From the NCBI GenBank assembly GCA_934444365.1, contig CAKSCM010000008.1, positions 44,002 to 108,001 on the forward strand: 64,000 nucleotides of DNA, written 5' to 3'. The first letter of the stretch is position 1; the number at the start of each line of letters is the position of its first letter. The stretch is from an uncultured Eubacteriales bacterium. Lineage in GTDB: Bacteria; Bacillota; Clostridia; Oscillospirales; Acutalibacteraceae. Under the pieces are notes generated by a model. The model made no database searches, had not been told where the DNA came from, and saw only the letters and a list, made by a program, of their open reading frames with translations. Shown here piece after piece: positions 1-7,779 of the stretch. Both the position numbers and the translations under genes were made by a program.

Positions 1-1599
1 GGCGCCCCGGGCTACGACCGGTTCGGTTCCAGAATAACCAGGCCGAGGGCAACACCTTGGTTCTGGCTTGACAAAATGCGCGAGGAGGGACGGTGGCTAA
101 ACGGCCGCGAATACAAAAAGCTTTGCAGCATTGACGAGCTTTTTGAAATAACAAAGGAACATATAAACGGTGCCGTTATATGGGACACCGAGGTTCCCTC
201 CACCGTAAACGTTGCAACAACGGTTGCCGGCGTCGAGGGTCTGATTGTCATGAGCGAAGAGTTTTTTGAGGACTTTGGCAAACGCCACGGCCTTGAAATA
301 AAATGCGACCTACGGGGCAAATTCGACGGCCGAATTACCGGTTCCGCCAAGGTGGATGCATATAACTGGGCGATCGAGAATTATCTCGAAAAGGAGCTGT
401 GCTCAAACCGGCTTATCGCCAATTTAAACGACGCCTGGCACACAAGGCAATTCGGCTGGACCACCTACTGCCTCGAGCGCGACAGAATTATAGCCGAAAA
501 GGCTTTTTGCTTTGAGCTGTCGCCCTGGGAGTATTTTAATCCCAAGGACGAGCCGGATGAGCCGTTGGGCCTTGAAAAAGCGACCATGCTGAAAATTTTT
601 GAAACGGTCTGCAAAAATTCAAAAGGTAATAACATGACCGAATTTTTCGGCTTTTTCAACATCGAAAAGCTTGAGGACGGACAGGAAAACGGCGTACTGA
701 CCGAATGGGAACAGGTACATCTTATGTCGCCGTATAACATTTATCAAAATACAGTTGTAAACGACGTTTACAATCAGTCCTTCCATAAATGGGCTCCGAG
801 AGGGCCTTTAAAGCAGGGCCGTCCCTTTGATGAAAAGGAGCTCGAAAACAAGCTCTATTTATGTATTCAGATTTGCGACATGGACTCGGCTACTCCGCTT
901 TACGATACCATGGTTCAGCTCTGGCACGACGAAAGACGGGGCGAGCTGCCTTTGGCTTGGGGTATAAATCCGAATTTAGCCGAAACATATCCCGATTTAT
1001 TTGAGTATTTTTACTCCACAAGGAGCGACAACGATTATTTTTGCGCCGATGCCGGTGCGGCAGGATATTTTAACGCGTCAAGAATTCCGGATGAGCACTG
1101 GGACACCGTTATAAAGCACTGCAAATACTGGTACGATGAGACCGACATGACCATATCCGGTATGGTTCTCGACGGCGACCATCCGACTAAAAAGGTTTTG
1201 TCCTCTTATGCAAAATTCTCCCCCGACGGATTCTGCTCCCTTGTATCGGGCTATCACGGCGGACGAAATATCCGTCCGGCCCGTCAGATATTCGACGGAA
1301 TGCCGGTATCGCACATGACCATTGCCGGATGCGACTGGCTCGGCTCCGCTGAAAAAATGGCCGAGCTGCTCACCGAATGCTACGTCGGCAGGATGAGCGC
1401 CAATCGTCCCGAATTCCTTTATTACAGGATATGCTACCGCGATCCGGGCGAAATGTTCGACGTGTATTACGAGCTTAAAAAGCTTAATCCCCATTTAACC
1501 ATCGAAGCGGTCGATCCGTACACCTATTTTGATCTTATAGCGAAGTACTGCAAGTCAAGACACGGGCTTGATCCCTGCATCGGCGCGAGCGCTCTTTGA
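1..1599 (+). CDS. GxGYxYP-family putative glycoside hydrolase-like protein, 5' end outside window
   Basis: The reading frame is open from the first base, so the N-terminus lies outside the window; the first internal ATG is at 76. About 530 residues are visible. The stretch DAGAAGYFNASRIP near residue 345 (from the window edge) resembles the signature of the GxGYxYP family, which is described as putative glycoside hydrolases and is often found in polysaccharide-related loci. The protein is rich in Trp, Tyr and acidic residues (for example WHDERRG, CKYWYDET), as expected for a carbohydrate-active fold. No signal peptide can be judged because the start is missing. It is the only plus-strand gene in the first 7 kb and is followed by a terminator shared with the convergent serA. 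The family call rests on the motif and general character; substrate is unknown. Confidence 0.6.
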   Translation, partial: GAPGYDRFGSRITRPRATPWFWLDKMREEGRWLNGREYKKLCSIDELFEITKEHINGAVIWDTEVPSTVNVATTVAGVEGLIVMSEEFFEDFGKRHGLEIKCDLRGKFDGRITGSAKVDAYNWAIENYLEKELCSNRLIANLNDAWHTRQFGWTTYCLERDRIIAEKAFCFELSPWEYFNPKDEPDEPLGLEKATMLKIFETVCKNSKGNNMTEFFGFFNIEKLEDGQENGVLTEWEQVHLMSPYNIYQNTVVNDVYNQSFHKWAPRGPLKQGRPFDEKELENKLYLCIQICDMDSATPLYDTMVQLWHDERRGELPLAWGINPNLAETYPDLFEYFYSTRSDNDYFCADAGAAGYFNASRIPDEHWDTVIKHCKYWYDETDMTISGMVLDGDHPTKKVLSSYAKFSPDGFCSLVSGYHGGRNIRPARQIFDGMPVSHMTIAGCDWLGSAEKMAELLTECYVGRMSANRPEFLYYRICYRDPGEMFDVYYELKKLNPHLTIEAVDPYTYFDLIAKYCKSRHGLDPCIGASAL

Positions 1600-1658
1600 T
1601 GTCGGTTTTTCAAAGACAATTCTTGCGGTAAATTGCGAAAAAAACAACAATTAAAAAA

Positions 1659-1700
1659 GACGGCTTTCCCCTTATTTTAAGAGGATAGCCGCCTTTTTAT
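1659..1700. terminator. Bidirectional terminator between GxGYxYP gene and serA
   Basis: GACGGCTTTCCCC pairs with GAGGATAGCCGCC around a short AT loop (about 12 of 13 positions, including one G-U and one mismatch). It is preceded by AAAAAA and followed by TTTTTATT, so it can end transcripts from both converging genes. Confidence 0.75.
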
Positions 1701-1738
1701 TCTACGGAAAATAACGGTCGTTTATGGCAAAGACCGGA

Positions 1739-2899
1739 TTATTTTATGACCCTTACCTTTATCATTCCCTCAATGCCGGTAAGCTTTTCTATCACGCTGT
1801 CTCCCGCCGCCGGGACGTCTATCATCGTGTAGGCAAGCTCTCCGCGCGATTTGTTGAGCATGTTGTCTATATTTACGTTCTCAGCCGAAACAATGCCCGA
1901 TATCTGGGTCAGCATATTCGGGATGTTGCGGTGAATAAGGCATATACGGCAGGCGCTGCTGCGAAGAGCGCTGACCGAAGGCAGATTAACCGAATTTACT
2001 ATATTGCCGTTTTCAAGGTAATCCTTAAGCTGTCTGACCGCCATGCGGGCGCAATTATCCTCCGATTCGGGGGTGGATGCTCCAAGATGGGGAATGGCGA
2101 TAATTCCGTCAACACCTAAAAGCTCATCGCTCGGGAAATCGGTAACGTAGGACGCGACCTTTCCGCTTTCGAGCGCCGAGATGATATCGGCCGAATTAAC
2201 CAGCTCTCCGCGCGCGAAGTTAAGAATTCTTACCCCGTCCTTCATTACGGCGAGGGTATCGGCGCAAACGGTGTTGCGGGTTGAATCGTTAAGCGGAACA
2301 TGAAGGGTAATATAATCGCACTCAGCGAATATTTCCTTTATATCAAGCGCATGCTTTATTGAGCTTGACAAATGCCACGCCGTATCGACCGACATAAACG
2401 GATCGTAGCCGTAAACCTCCATACCCAGGGCAACGGCACAGTTGGCAACATTCGCACCTATCGCGCCGAGACCGATAACGCCGAGCTTTTTACCGCTTAT
2501 TTCGGGGCCGGCAAAAGCGCCCTTGCCCTTTTCGACGGCCTTTTTAACATCGTCGCCGCCCTTAAGGGTCCTTGCCCACTCTATACCGGCAACAATTTTT
2601 CTCGAGGACAAAAACAGTCCTGCAAGCACAAGCTCCTTAACCGCGTTGGCGTTGGCTCCGGGAGTATTAAAGACTACTATTCCCTTTTCGCCGCATGTCT
2701 CAACCGGAATATTGTTAACCCCGGCGCCGGCCCTGGCGATGGCAAGCAGATTGTCGCCCATTACCGTGTCGTGCATTGAGGCCGAGCGCACAAGCACCGC
2801 ATCGGGATTTTCGATATCGTCGGCATAAATATAGCTTTCGGGAGAAAGCCTTTTAAGCCCCTTTTGGGATATTTTATTGAGTGTTTTTATCTTGAACAT
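1739..2899 (-). CDS. serA: D-3-phosphoglycerate dehydrogenase
   Basis: Oxidises 3-phosphoglycerate to 3-phosphohydroxypyruvate with NAD, the first step of serine synthesis in the cytosol. It is 386 residues long. The Rossmann motif GLGAIG is at about 143-148, the substrate/catalytic Arg is in LNFARGE (Arg230), and the catalytic His in IPHLGAST (His271). A C-terminal ACT domain begins at about 315 (ICLIHRNIPNMLTQI), the usual site for allosteric serine inhibition. The length fits the short SerA class, which has an ACT domain but no extra ASB domain. The start MFKIKTLNK is preceded by GGGGGAG. It lies 20 bp downstream of serC and is surely co-transcribed with it. Confidence 0.95.
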   Translation of the reverse strand: MFKIKTLNKISQKGLKRLSPESYIYADDIENPDAVLVRSASMHDTVMGDNLLAIARAGAGVNNIPVETCGEKGIVVFNTPGANANAVKELVLAGLFLSSRKIVAGIEWARTLKGGDDVKKAVEKGKGAFAGPEISGKKLGVIGLGAIGANVANCAVALGMEVYGYDPFMSVDTAWHLSSSIKHALDIKEIFAECDYITLHVPLNDSTRNTVCADTLAVMKDGVRILNFARGELVNSADIISALESGKVASYVTDFPSDELLGVDGIIAIPHLGASTPESEDNCARMAVRQLKDYLENGNIVNSVNLPSVSALRSSACRICLIHRNIPNMLTQISGIVSAENVNIDNMLNKSRGELAYTMIDVPAAGDSVIEKLTGIEGMIKVRVIK

Positions 2900-2919
2900 G
2901 AAAGCTCCCCCTTAAACTT

Positions 2920-4005
2920 TTAACCGTTGGCCTTTTCAAAGGCCTTCATAAAGTCAACCAGCTTTTCCACTCCGACGGTGGGCATGGCGTTATATACCGA
3001 AGCCCTCATTCCGCCGACCGAGCGATGCCCCTTAAGATTGACAAATCCGGCGGCAGCGGCTTCGCTGACGAATTTGGCGTCAAGCTCCTCATTGCCGGTT
3101 ATAAAGGGAATATTCATAAGCGAGCGGTCTTCCTTTACCACCGTGCCCTTAAACAGCTTGCTCGAATCAAGAAAATCGTATATCATAGCCGCCTTGTTCT
3201 CGTTGATCTTCTTCATGTTTTCAAGACCGCCGATCTCGTCGCGCAGCCACTCAAGCACGAGCTTGCAGATATATATGCACCAGCACGGCGGAGTATTGAA
3301 CATCGAACCGGCGTCGGCATGTGTCTTGTAATTGAACATGGTCGGGGTCATTTCCTGTGCGTGGCCGATAAGATCCTCGCGGATTATAACAACGGTAAGA
3401 CCGGCGGGTGCGAGGTTCTTCTGCGCTCCGGCGTAAAGCAGTCCGAAACGGCTAACGTCTATGGGCTCGGAGACTATGCAGGACGATATATCGCCAACAA
3501 GGGTAACATTTCCGGTATCGGGCAGGGTGTGGTACTTGGTGCCGTATATGGTATTGTTTACGCATATATGAACGTAATCGGCCTCCTTGTCAAAATCCGC
3601 CGCGGTTGTTTTGGGAATATAGGAAAAGGTTTTGTCCTTCGATGAAGCAACCTCGCGCGCCGCACCGTAACGTGCAGCCTCCTTATAGGCCTTGTTGGCC
3701 CACTGTCCGGTGATTATATAATCGGCCTTGCCTGATCCGGTCATAAGATTAAGCGGCACCATCGCAAACTGCGACGAAGCTCCGCCCTGCAAAAACAGAA
3801 CCTTGTAGTTGTCGGGAATATTCATGACCTCGCGCATGGCCGCCTCGGCTCCGTCGATTATTCCCTGATAAACCTTTGAGCGATGGGACATCTCCATTAC
3901 CGACTGACCCGATCCGTTGTAATCGAGCATTTCGGCAGCGGCTCGTCTGAGAACCCCCTCATCGAGCATGGACGGACCGGCGGAAAAATTGTAAACTCTT
4001 GACAT
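2920..4005 (-). CDS. serC: Phosphoserine aminotransferase
   Basis: Transfers the amino group of glutamate to 3-phosphohydroxypyruvate to give phosphoserine, using PLP. The 361-residue form starts at MSRVYNFSAGPSML, a hallmark N-terminus of SerC, behind AAAGGAGAAAAGTCA. A longer in-frame start at 4113 has no ribosome site and is rejected. The Schiff-base lysine is Lys196 in YAGAQKNLAPAG; GGASSQF near 74-80 and the C-terminal HRSVGGMRASVYNA motif are also typical. It is the first gene of the serC-serA operon, behind a promoter at 4232-4260 and a leader of about 220 nt. No phosphoserine phosphatase gene is seen in the window. Confidence 0.95.
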   Translation of the reverse strand: MSRVYNFSAGPSMLDEGVLRRAAAEMLDYNGSGQSVMEMSHRSKVYQGIIDGAEAAMREVMNIPDNYKVLFLQGGASSQFAMVPLNLMTGSGKADYIITGQWANKAYKEAARYGAAREVASSKDKTFSYIPKTTAADFDKEADYVHICVNNTIYGTKYHTLPDTGNVTLVGDISSCIVSEPIDVSRFGLLYAGAQKNLAPAGLTVVIIREDLIGHAQEMTPTMFNYKTHADAGSMFNTPPCWCIYICKLVLEWLRDEIGGLENMKKINENKAAMIYDFLDSSKLFKGTVVKEDRSLMNIPFITGNEELDAKFVSEAAAAGFVNLKGHRSVGGMRASVYNAMPTVGVEKLVDFMKAFEKANG

Positions 4006-4225
4006 TGACTTTTCTCCTTTGCTGATATAATCACCTAAGCCCTCGGCTTTTGTGCTTCGCGCCAAGCAATCAGCGACAATCCGAAGGCCAAAACAAATGC
4101 CCTCTGGCCGCAAACCGGATTTTTAACGTTTTCGTCCGGATGAAAAAACTAACCGGCAACACAGGTTTTGCCTTTACCCGGTTTTAATTTCGCCCTGTTT
4201 TGCTTTTGCGCGATATGTCATCTTG
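4006..4225 (-). promoter_or_regulatory. Long structured 5' leader of serCA
   Basis: The leader between promoter and serC is about 220 nt. Read on the minus strand it contains several small hairpins: AACCGG/CCGGTT with an inner GGCAA/TTGCC, CCGGA/TCCGG, GGCC/GGCC, TGCTT/AAGCA and AAGC/GCTT. A 15-codon ORF (4174-4221, MTYRAKAKQGEIKTG) begins almost at the expected transcript 5' end; it has no serine codons. I see no T-box AGGGTGG element and no known riboswitch core. A regulatory role is inferred only from length and hairpin density. Confidence 0.4.
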
Positions 4226-4231
4226 TATTCC

Positions 4232-4260
4232 ATTATATTCGCGCAAGACCTTTAAGTCAA
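4232..4260 (-). promoter_or_regulatory. Sigma-A type promoter of serCA
   Basis: On the minus strand TTGACT (4255-4260) is separated by 17 bp from TATAAT (4232-4237). The match is near consensus and transcription would start near 4225. Confidence 0.8.
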
Positions 4261-4539
4261 TAGCGATTGTTAAAAAAGTAACAATTTATTTTAGCTGAAT
4301 GACTAAAAAACAAAGAAATTGTTATTGTTTTTAACAAACACATGCAAAAAAGCTACAATTATGCATGTGCGGCATTTAAATTTACAGGCCTCTGATAAAT
4401 TTTACGGTAAATTATATTCTACGATGTCGGTTTTCCCCGGGCTTTTTTGCTCACATCCATACGTCTTTTATACCATAGGACTTTTCGTAGGCTTTGTGCT
4501 AAACCAAGCTGAAAAACGATACGAATTTCGCCAAAAACA
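4261..4539. other. AT-rich intergenic stretch without a supported gene
   Basis: The stretch is more AT-rich than its neighbours. It holds a hairpin with perfect 8-bp arms CACATGCA (4339-4346) and TGCATGTG (4362-4369), and a looser AACAATTT/AAATTGTT pair. A 79-codon plus-strand ORF at 4319-4558 has a TTG start, no ribosome site and no recognisable features, so it is not called. Confidence 0.5.
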
Positions 4540-4590
4540 AAAGCGCCGCAACATTTAAAGCTTATACTCCAAATGTTGCAGCGCTTTATT
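4540..4590 (-). terminator. Terminator of the surface repeat protein gene
   Basis: AAAGCGCCGCAACATTT pairs with AAATGTTGCAGCGCTTT with one mismatch across a short loop. On the minus strand it is followed by TTTTGTTTTT; the other side is also T-rich. It sits about 45 bp past the stop of the minus-strand gene. Confidence 0.8.
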
Positions 4591-4633
4591 TTAATTCAAT
4601 TTACCTTTACAGCTACAGCTTTAAAAACGATTT

Positions 4634-7006
4634 TTACGCATTCTCTCTTTTGCGTAAAACAACCAATACGGCGGCAAAGGCCAGACCGCTTATGATTGCC
4701 AGGGCAAACATCAAAGCAATGTCGGTACCGTCGGCCGTTTTGGGAGGCGTGTTACGGTCGGCATTACCGTTTTCACCCTGCGACTCGCCGGAATTTTCCG
4801 AACTTGCCGTGCCGTTATTATCGGAGCCGGTATTCGACGAATCCGACGGGGTATCGGGCGTATTATCCGAAGACGTTCCGCCGCTCGACTCACCGGTGGC
4901 CGGTATTACGACCGGTGCGGTTATTTCATTTTTACCAGCCTCATCGGAGAACATTTTTCCGCAGTCTTCGCAGGTCCAGTAGGCCTCATAACCGTTCTCG
5001 GTACCGGTCGCGTCTTTTTTCTCGGTCTTTTTAAGAGAATGGCCGGTCTTGTTTATTACGGTCGGGTTCTCTATCTCGTTTTCGGCCGCCTCGTCCGAGA
5101 ATATCTTCTCGCAATTCTCGCAGGTCCAGTAGGCCTCATAGCCGTCCTCGGTGCAGGTCGCGTCTTTCTTTTCGGTCTTCTTAAGCGAGTGACCGGTCTT
5201 GTTTATTACGGTCGGGTTTTCTATTTCGTTTTCAACTGCCTCATCCGAGAATATCTTCTCGCAATTCTCGCAAGTCCAGTAAGCCTCATAACCGTCTTCG
5301 GTGCAGGTCGCGTCCTTTTTCTCGGTCTTCTTGAGCGAATGGCCGGTCTTGTTTATTACGGTCGGGTTTTCTATTTCGTTTTCGGCCGCCTCGTCCGAGA
5401 ATGTCTTTTCGCAATTCTCGCAGGTCCAGTAGGCCTCATAACCGTCTTCGGTGCAGGTCGCGTCCTTTTTCTCGGTCTTCTTGAGCGAATGGCCGGTCTT
5501 GTTTATTACGGTCGGGTTTTCTATTTCGTTTTCGGCCGCCTCGTCCGAGAATGTCTTTTCGCAATTCTCGCAGGTCCAGTAGGCCTCATAGCCGTCCTCG
5601 GTGCAGGTTGCGTCTTTTTTCTCGGTCTTCTTAAGCGAATGGCCGGTCTTGTCAATTGCAACACTGGAGGTCTCATCCGGCGAATCACAACGCTTGCAAT
5701 GATACGATTTACTGCCGTCGTTAGTACAGTCGGGCTGTGAATCCACAACGTATTCGTCGGTGTTATAATCATGCGAGCCGTAATAATCAACGCATATATT
5801 CGCCATTACCTTCTTCGTGGTCTCGGCCGATATGTCGTTGGTACCTTCTGATCCGGTTCCTCCGACAGCGTTCATTTCGGTGTTTTTATCGGCATCGAAA
5901 GAGCATTTTTCGGTGGTGCCGGAAACATCATAGCCCACAAATCCGCCAATGATATTACCGGCTTGTGTGGCCGAAACGGTACCGGCAGCGTGGGAATTTT
6001 TAATGGTACAGCCGTAGTTGGTTCCGACAAATCCGCCGGTTCTTAAGGGCTGATCCAGACTCAATGTTGTAGTAACCTTGCTGTAAGATACGCAGTTCGA
6101 TATTGTTACATCCTGGCTTATAAAGCCGATGAAACCGCCGACATTCCAGTCGTTTACCTGAACGTCGCCGTAGCTTGCGCATTTTTCAATTTTGGTCTCA
6201 TAAAAAGCGATTCCTGCAAATCCGCCTACGCACCACGAGCCGCTCACATCGCCATTGGCCACACACCGGCTTACACTGCCCAGGAAGGCACGTCCGATAA
6301 AGCCGCCGGCATTTGAAGCGCCTTTTACAGTAGTGGAAGCGGAGCAGTCCGCTATATTCGCATACGAGGAATATCCTACCAGACCGCCGGTTATGGCGCT
6401 GCCGCTTGCAACCGTTCCGCTTGCACTGCAGCCGGTAATGGCTATGCTGCCGCCGTATCCCTCGACCGCTCCGCCGACAATAACGCCGGCCGAATCGTAG
6501 ATTTCATCGTCCTCATTAGTATTGGCTTCGGTCTTTACATAAGCATCCTTTACAATAAGATTGCTTATAGTGCCGTTCGAAAAGTTTCCGAAAAGGCCGG
6601 CCGTATACTTGTTTTCACTTTCGTCAACATATAAACCGGTGATGGTTTTGCCGTCGCCCGCAAAATAGCCGTTGAATGAATGGAACGACTCAAGCTGACT
6701 TCCGTTTCCGATAGGAGTCCAGCGGTGAGCCGACAAATCCAGATTATTACCTAATTTAAAATACTTTCCGCTGTACGGATTTGGATATATTCCGCTGTTA
6801 AAGGCGACCGCCACACCGGCGAGCTCCTCGGGCGTTGTTATAATGTACGGATTTTCTTCGCTGCCGTCGCCGGCGGCAATGCTGCCGGCCGCGTAATCGG
6901 CCCAGTTACCGGTAGGAACCGCCACGTTATCGGCGATGACAAATGCCGGAACAAGAGCCAAACACAGCGCAATGCACAGTGTAAGCGCTATATACTTCAG
7001 CTTCAT
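4634..7006 (-). CDS. Secreted, wall-associated GLUG-like repeat protein with five tandem Cys-rich repeats
   Basis: A 790-residue exported protein. The start MKLKYIALTLCIALC is a signal peptide ending near AFVIA, behind AAGGGGGA. Residues about 40-390 contain repeated GGFIGRA/GGFVGTN-type segments alternating with C/S-A-S-G-x-V patterns, resembling GLUG-type beta repeats of adhesins. A degenerate unit (DYNTDEYVVDSQPDC...) leads into five near-identical 50-residue repeats (consensus start GHSLKKTEKKDATCTEDGYE, then YWTCENCEK). The fifth repeat has lost its first Cys (ATGTEN). After a Ser/Asn/Gly-rich spacer come PPKTADG, a hydrophobic helix and RKRENA. This has the layout of a sortase tail, but the canonical LPxTG Thr-Gly is Thr-Ala here. 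It has its own promoter and terminator. Adhesion is a likely but unproven role. Confidence 0.75.
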   Translation of the reverse strand: MKLKYIALTLCIALCLALVPAFVIADNVAVPTGNWADYAAGSIAAGDGSEENPYIITTPEELAGVAVAFNSGIYPNPYSGKYFKLGNNLDLSAHRWTPIGNGSQLESFHSFNGYFAGDGKTITGLYVDESENKYTAGLFGNFSNGTISNLIVKDAYVKTEANTNEDDEIYDSAGVIVGGAVEGYGGSIAITGCSASGTVASGSAITGGLVGYSSYANIADCSASTTVKGASNAGGFIGRAFLGSVSRCVANGDVSGSWCVGGFAGIAFYETKIEKCASYGDVQVNDWNVGGFIGFISQDVTISNCVSYSKVTTTLSLDQPLRTGGFVGTNYGCTIKNSHAAGTVSATQAGNIIGGFVGYDVSGTTEKCSFDADKNTEMNAVGGTGSEGTNDISAETTKKVMANICVDYYGSHDYNTDEYVVDSQPDCTNDGSKSYHCKRCDSPDETSSVAIDKTGHSLKKTEKKDATCTEDGYEAYWTCENCEKTFSDEAAENEIENPTVINKTGHSLKKTEKKDATCTEDGYEAYWTCENCEKTFSDEAAENEIENPTVINKTGHSLKKTEKKDATCTEDGYEAYWTCENCEKIFSDEAVENEIENPTVINKTGHSLKKTEKKDATCTEDGYEAYWTCENCEKIFSDEAAENEIENPTVINKTGHSLKKTEKKDATGTENGYEAYWTCEDCGKMFSDEAGKNEITAPVVIPATGESSGGTSSDNTPDTPSDSSNTGSDNNGTASSENSGESQGENGNADRNTPPKTADGTDIALMFALAIISGLAFAAVLVVLRKRENA
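4895..5644 (-). repeat. Five tandem 150-bp coding repeats
   Basis: Unit borders on the minus strand are at 5644, 5494, 5344, 5194 and 5044, each beginning with the codons for GHSL. Units one to four differ by only a few bases; unit five (4895-5044) is more diverged. The near-identity at the DNA level, including silent sites, suggests recent duplication or ongoing homogenisation and allows copy-number change by slippage or recombination. Confidence 0.95.
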
Positions 7007-7047
7007 AATGTTAAAAGTCCCCCTTGTAATAAGTGTAAGCTGCAAAA

Positions 7048-7080
7048 GATAAGGAAAACGCCGTCGGCATTTCCCTTATC
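7048..7080 (-). promoter_or_regulatory. Hairpin at the very 5' end of the surface-protein transcript
   Basis: On the minus strand GATAAGGGAAA pairs with TTTTCCTTATC and is followed by TTTTGC. It begins only a few bases past the -10 box at 7085-7090, so it would sit at the transcript's 5' end about 40 nt before the start codon. It may stabilise the mRNA or act as an early terminator. Confidence 0.55.
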
Positions 7081-7084
7081 TCCT

Positions 7085-7113
7085 ATTTTAATTCATATCG
7101 TCGTTTTTTGCAA
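7085..7113 (-). promoter_or_regulatory. Promoter of the surface repeat protein gene
   Basis: On the minus strand TTGCAA (7108-7113), 17 bp, TAAAAT (7085-7090). Confidence 0.65.
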
Positions 7114-7202
7114 TACGAAAATCGTGACATTTATTCAATAAAATTTGTCGTATTGTACTATATGGCATGATTTTAAAGAGAATAATTTTTGCTCGAAATC
7201 TA

Positions 7203-7230
7203 TTGACCTTTACAAAGATATAGTTATAAT
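7203..7230 (+). promoter_or_regulatory. Promoter of the MarR-ABC exporter operon
   Basis: TTGACC (7203-7208), a 16-bp spacer and TATAAT (7225-7230) precede the MarR gene by about 46 bp. Confidence 0.75.
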
Positions 7231-7233
7231 AAT

Positions 7234-7263
7234 AGATATTCTAATATTAGACTTTTAATATCT
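7234..7263 (+). promoter_or_regulatory. Candidate MarR operator
   Basis: The 10-bp perfect palindrome CTAATATTAG (7241-7250) is flanked by AGATATT (7234-7240) and AATATCT (7257-7263), which are inverted copies of each other. It lies between the -10 box and the ribosome site, where a bound MarR dimer would block transcription of its own operon. The link to this MarR is inferred from position. Confidence 0.55.
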
Positions 7264-7276
7264 GAGGAGGATTGCC

Positions 7277-7777
7277 ATGTACCAGTGGAATTATACCGCC
7301 GCTAAAATATTCGGTAACGCGAACCGGTTTATCGAGGCCTATCATACCGCGCTGCAGCCGATTTGCAAAAAAACAGGACTGCCGCCCATGGCCGCCGATA
7401 TTTTGATGTTTGTTGCAAACAATCCTCAAAACGGTACGGCCAAGGACATTTGTCGGTGCAGAGGTTTTAAATCCGGCATTGTGTCCGTCCATGTTGACCG
7501 GCTTGTAAATGAGGGATTGCTTTTAAGGAAGAGCGTTGCCGGAGACCGGAGAAAAACACGGCTTGTTTGCACGGATACGGCCGGCAATATCATCGAAAAG
7601 GGCCGCGAGCTGCAAAAAAGCTTTGCCGAAAGACTGCTTATAGGACTGTCCGACGAGGATATAGCTGTATTCCGCAACTGCCTTGCGGTGATCGGCAAAA
7701 ACATTGAAAAAATCCGCAAAAGCGAAGCTTCGACAAATAATAACGAAAACCCCAAAAAACAGGAGGATAAAGAATAG
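7277..7777 (+). CDS. MarR-family transcriptional regulator
   Basis: A 166-residue winged-helix regulator. The core NPQNGTAKDICRCRGFKSGI (about 50-69) is the recognition helix-turn-helix, followed by the wing RKSVAGDRRKTRLVCTDTAG with the typical D-R-R-x-x-x-L pattern. The tail is Lys/Asn-rich. The start ATG follows GAGGAGG at a good distance. The stop is 2 bp from the start of the first ABC exporter subunit, so all three genes form one operon. MarR proteins beside drug exporters normally repress the operon and release it on ligand binding; that role is inferred here and is supported by the palindrome upstream. Confidence 0.9.
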   Translation: MYQWNYTAAKIFGNANRFIEAYHTALQPICKKTGLPPMAADILMFVANNPQNGTAKDICRCRGFKSGIVSVHVDRLVNEGLLLRKSVAGDRRKTRLVCTDTAGNIIEKGRELQKSFAERLLIGLSDEDIAVFRNCLAVIGKNIEKIRKSEASTNNNENPKKQEDKE

Positions 7778-7779
7778 CC

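Noticed and set aside
4006..4225. T-box leader for serCA
   Set aside because: No AGGGTGGNACCGCG-like sequence and no terminator/antiterminator pair is present.
4319..4558. 79-codon plus-strand ORF in the gap before the surface gene
   Set aside because: It has a TTG start, no ribosome site, AT-rich composition, and it runs into the terminator stem at 4540.
4895..5644. Regular 150-bp repeats considered as a CRISPR array
   Set aside because: The repeats are contiguous, coding, and have no spacers; no cas genes are present.
5039..5740. 233-codon ORF with strongly repeated hydrophobic sequence on the plus strand
   Set aside because: It is the mirror frame of the five 150-bp repeats in the minus-strand surface gene and has no ribosome site.
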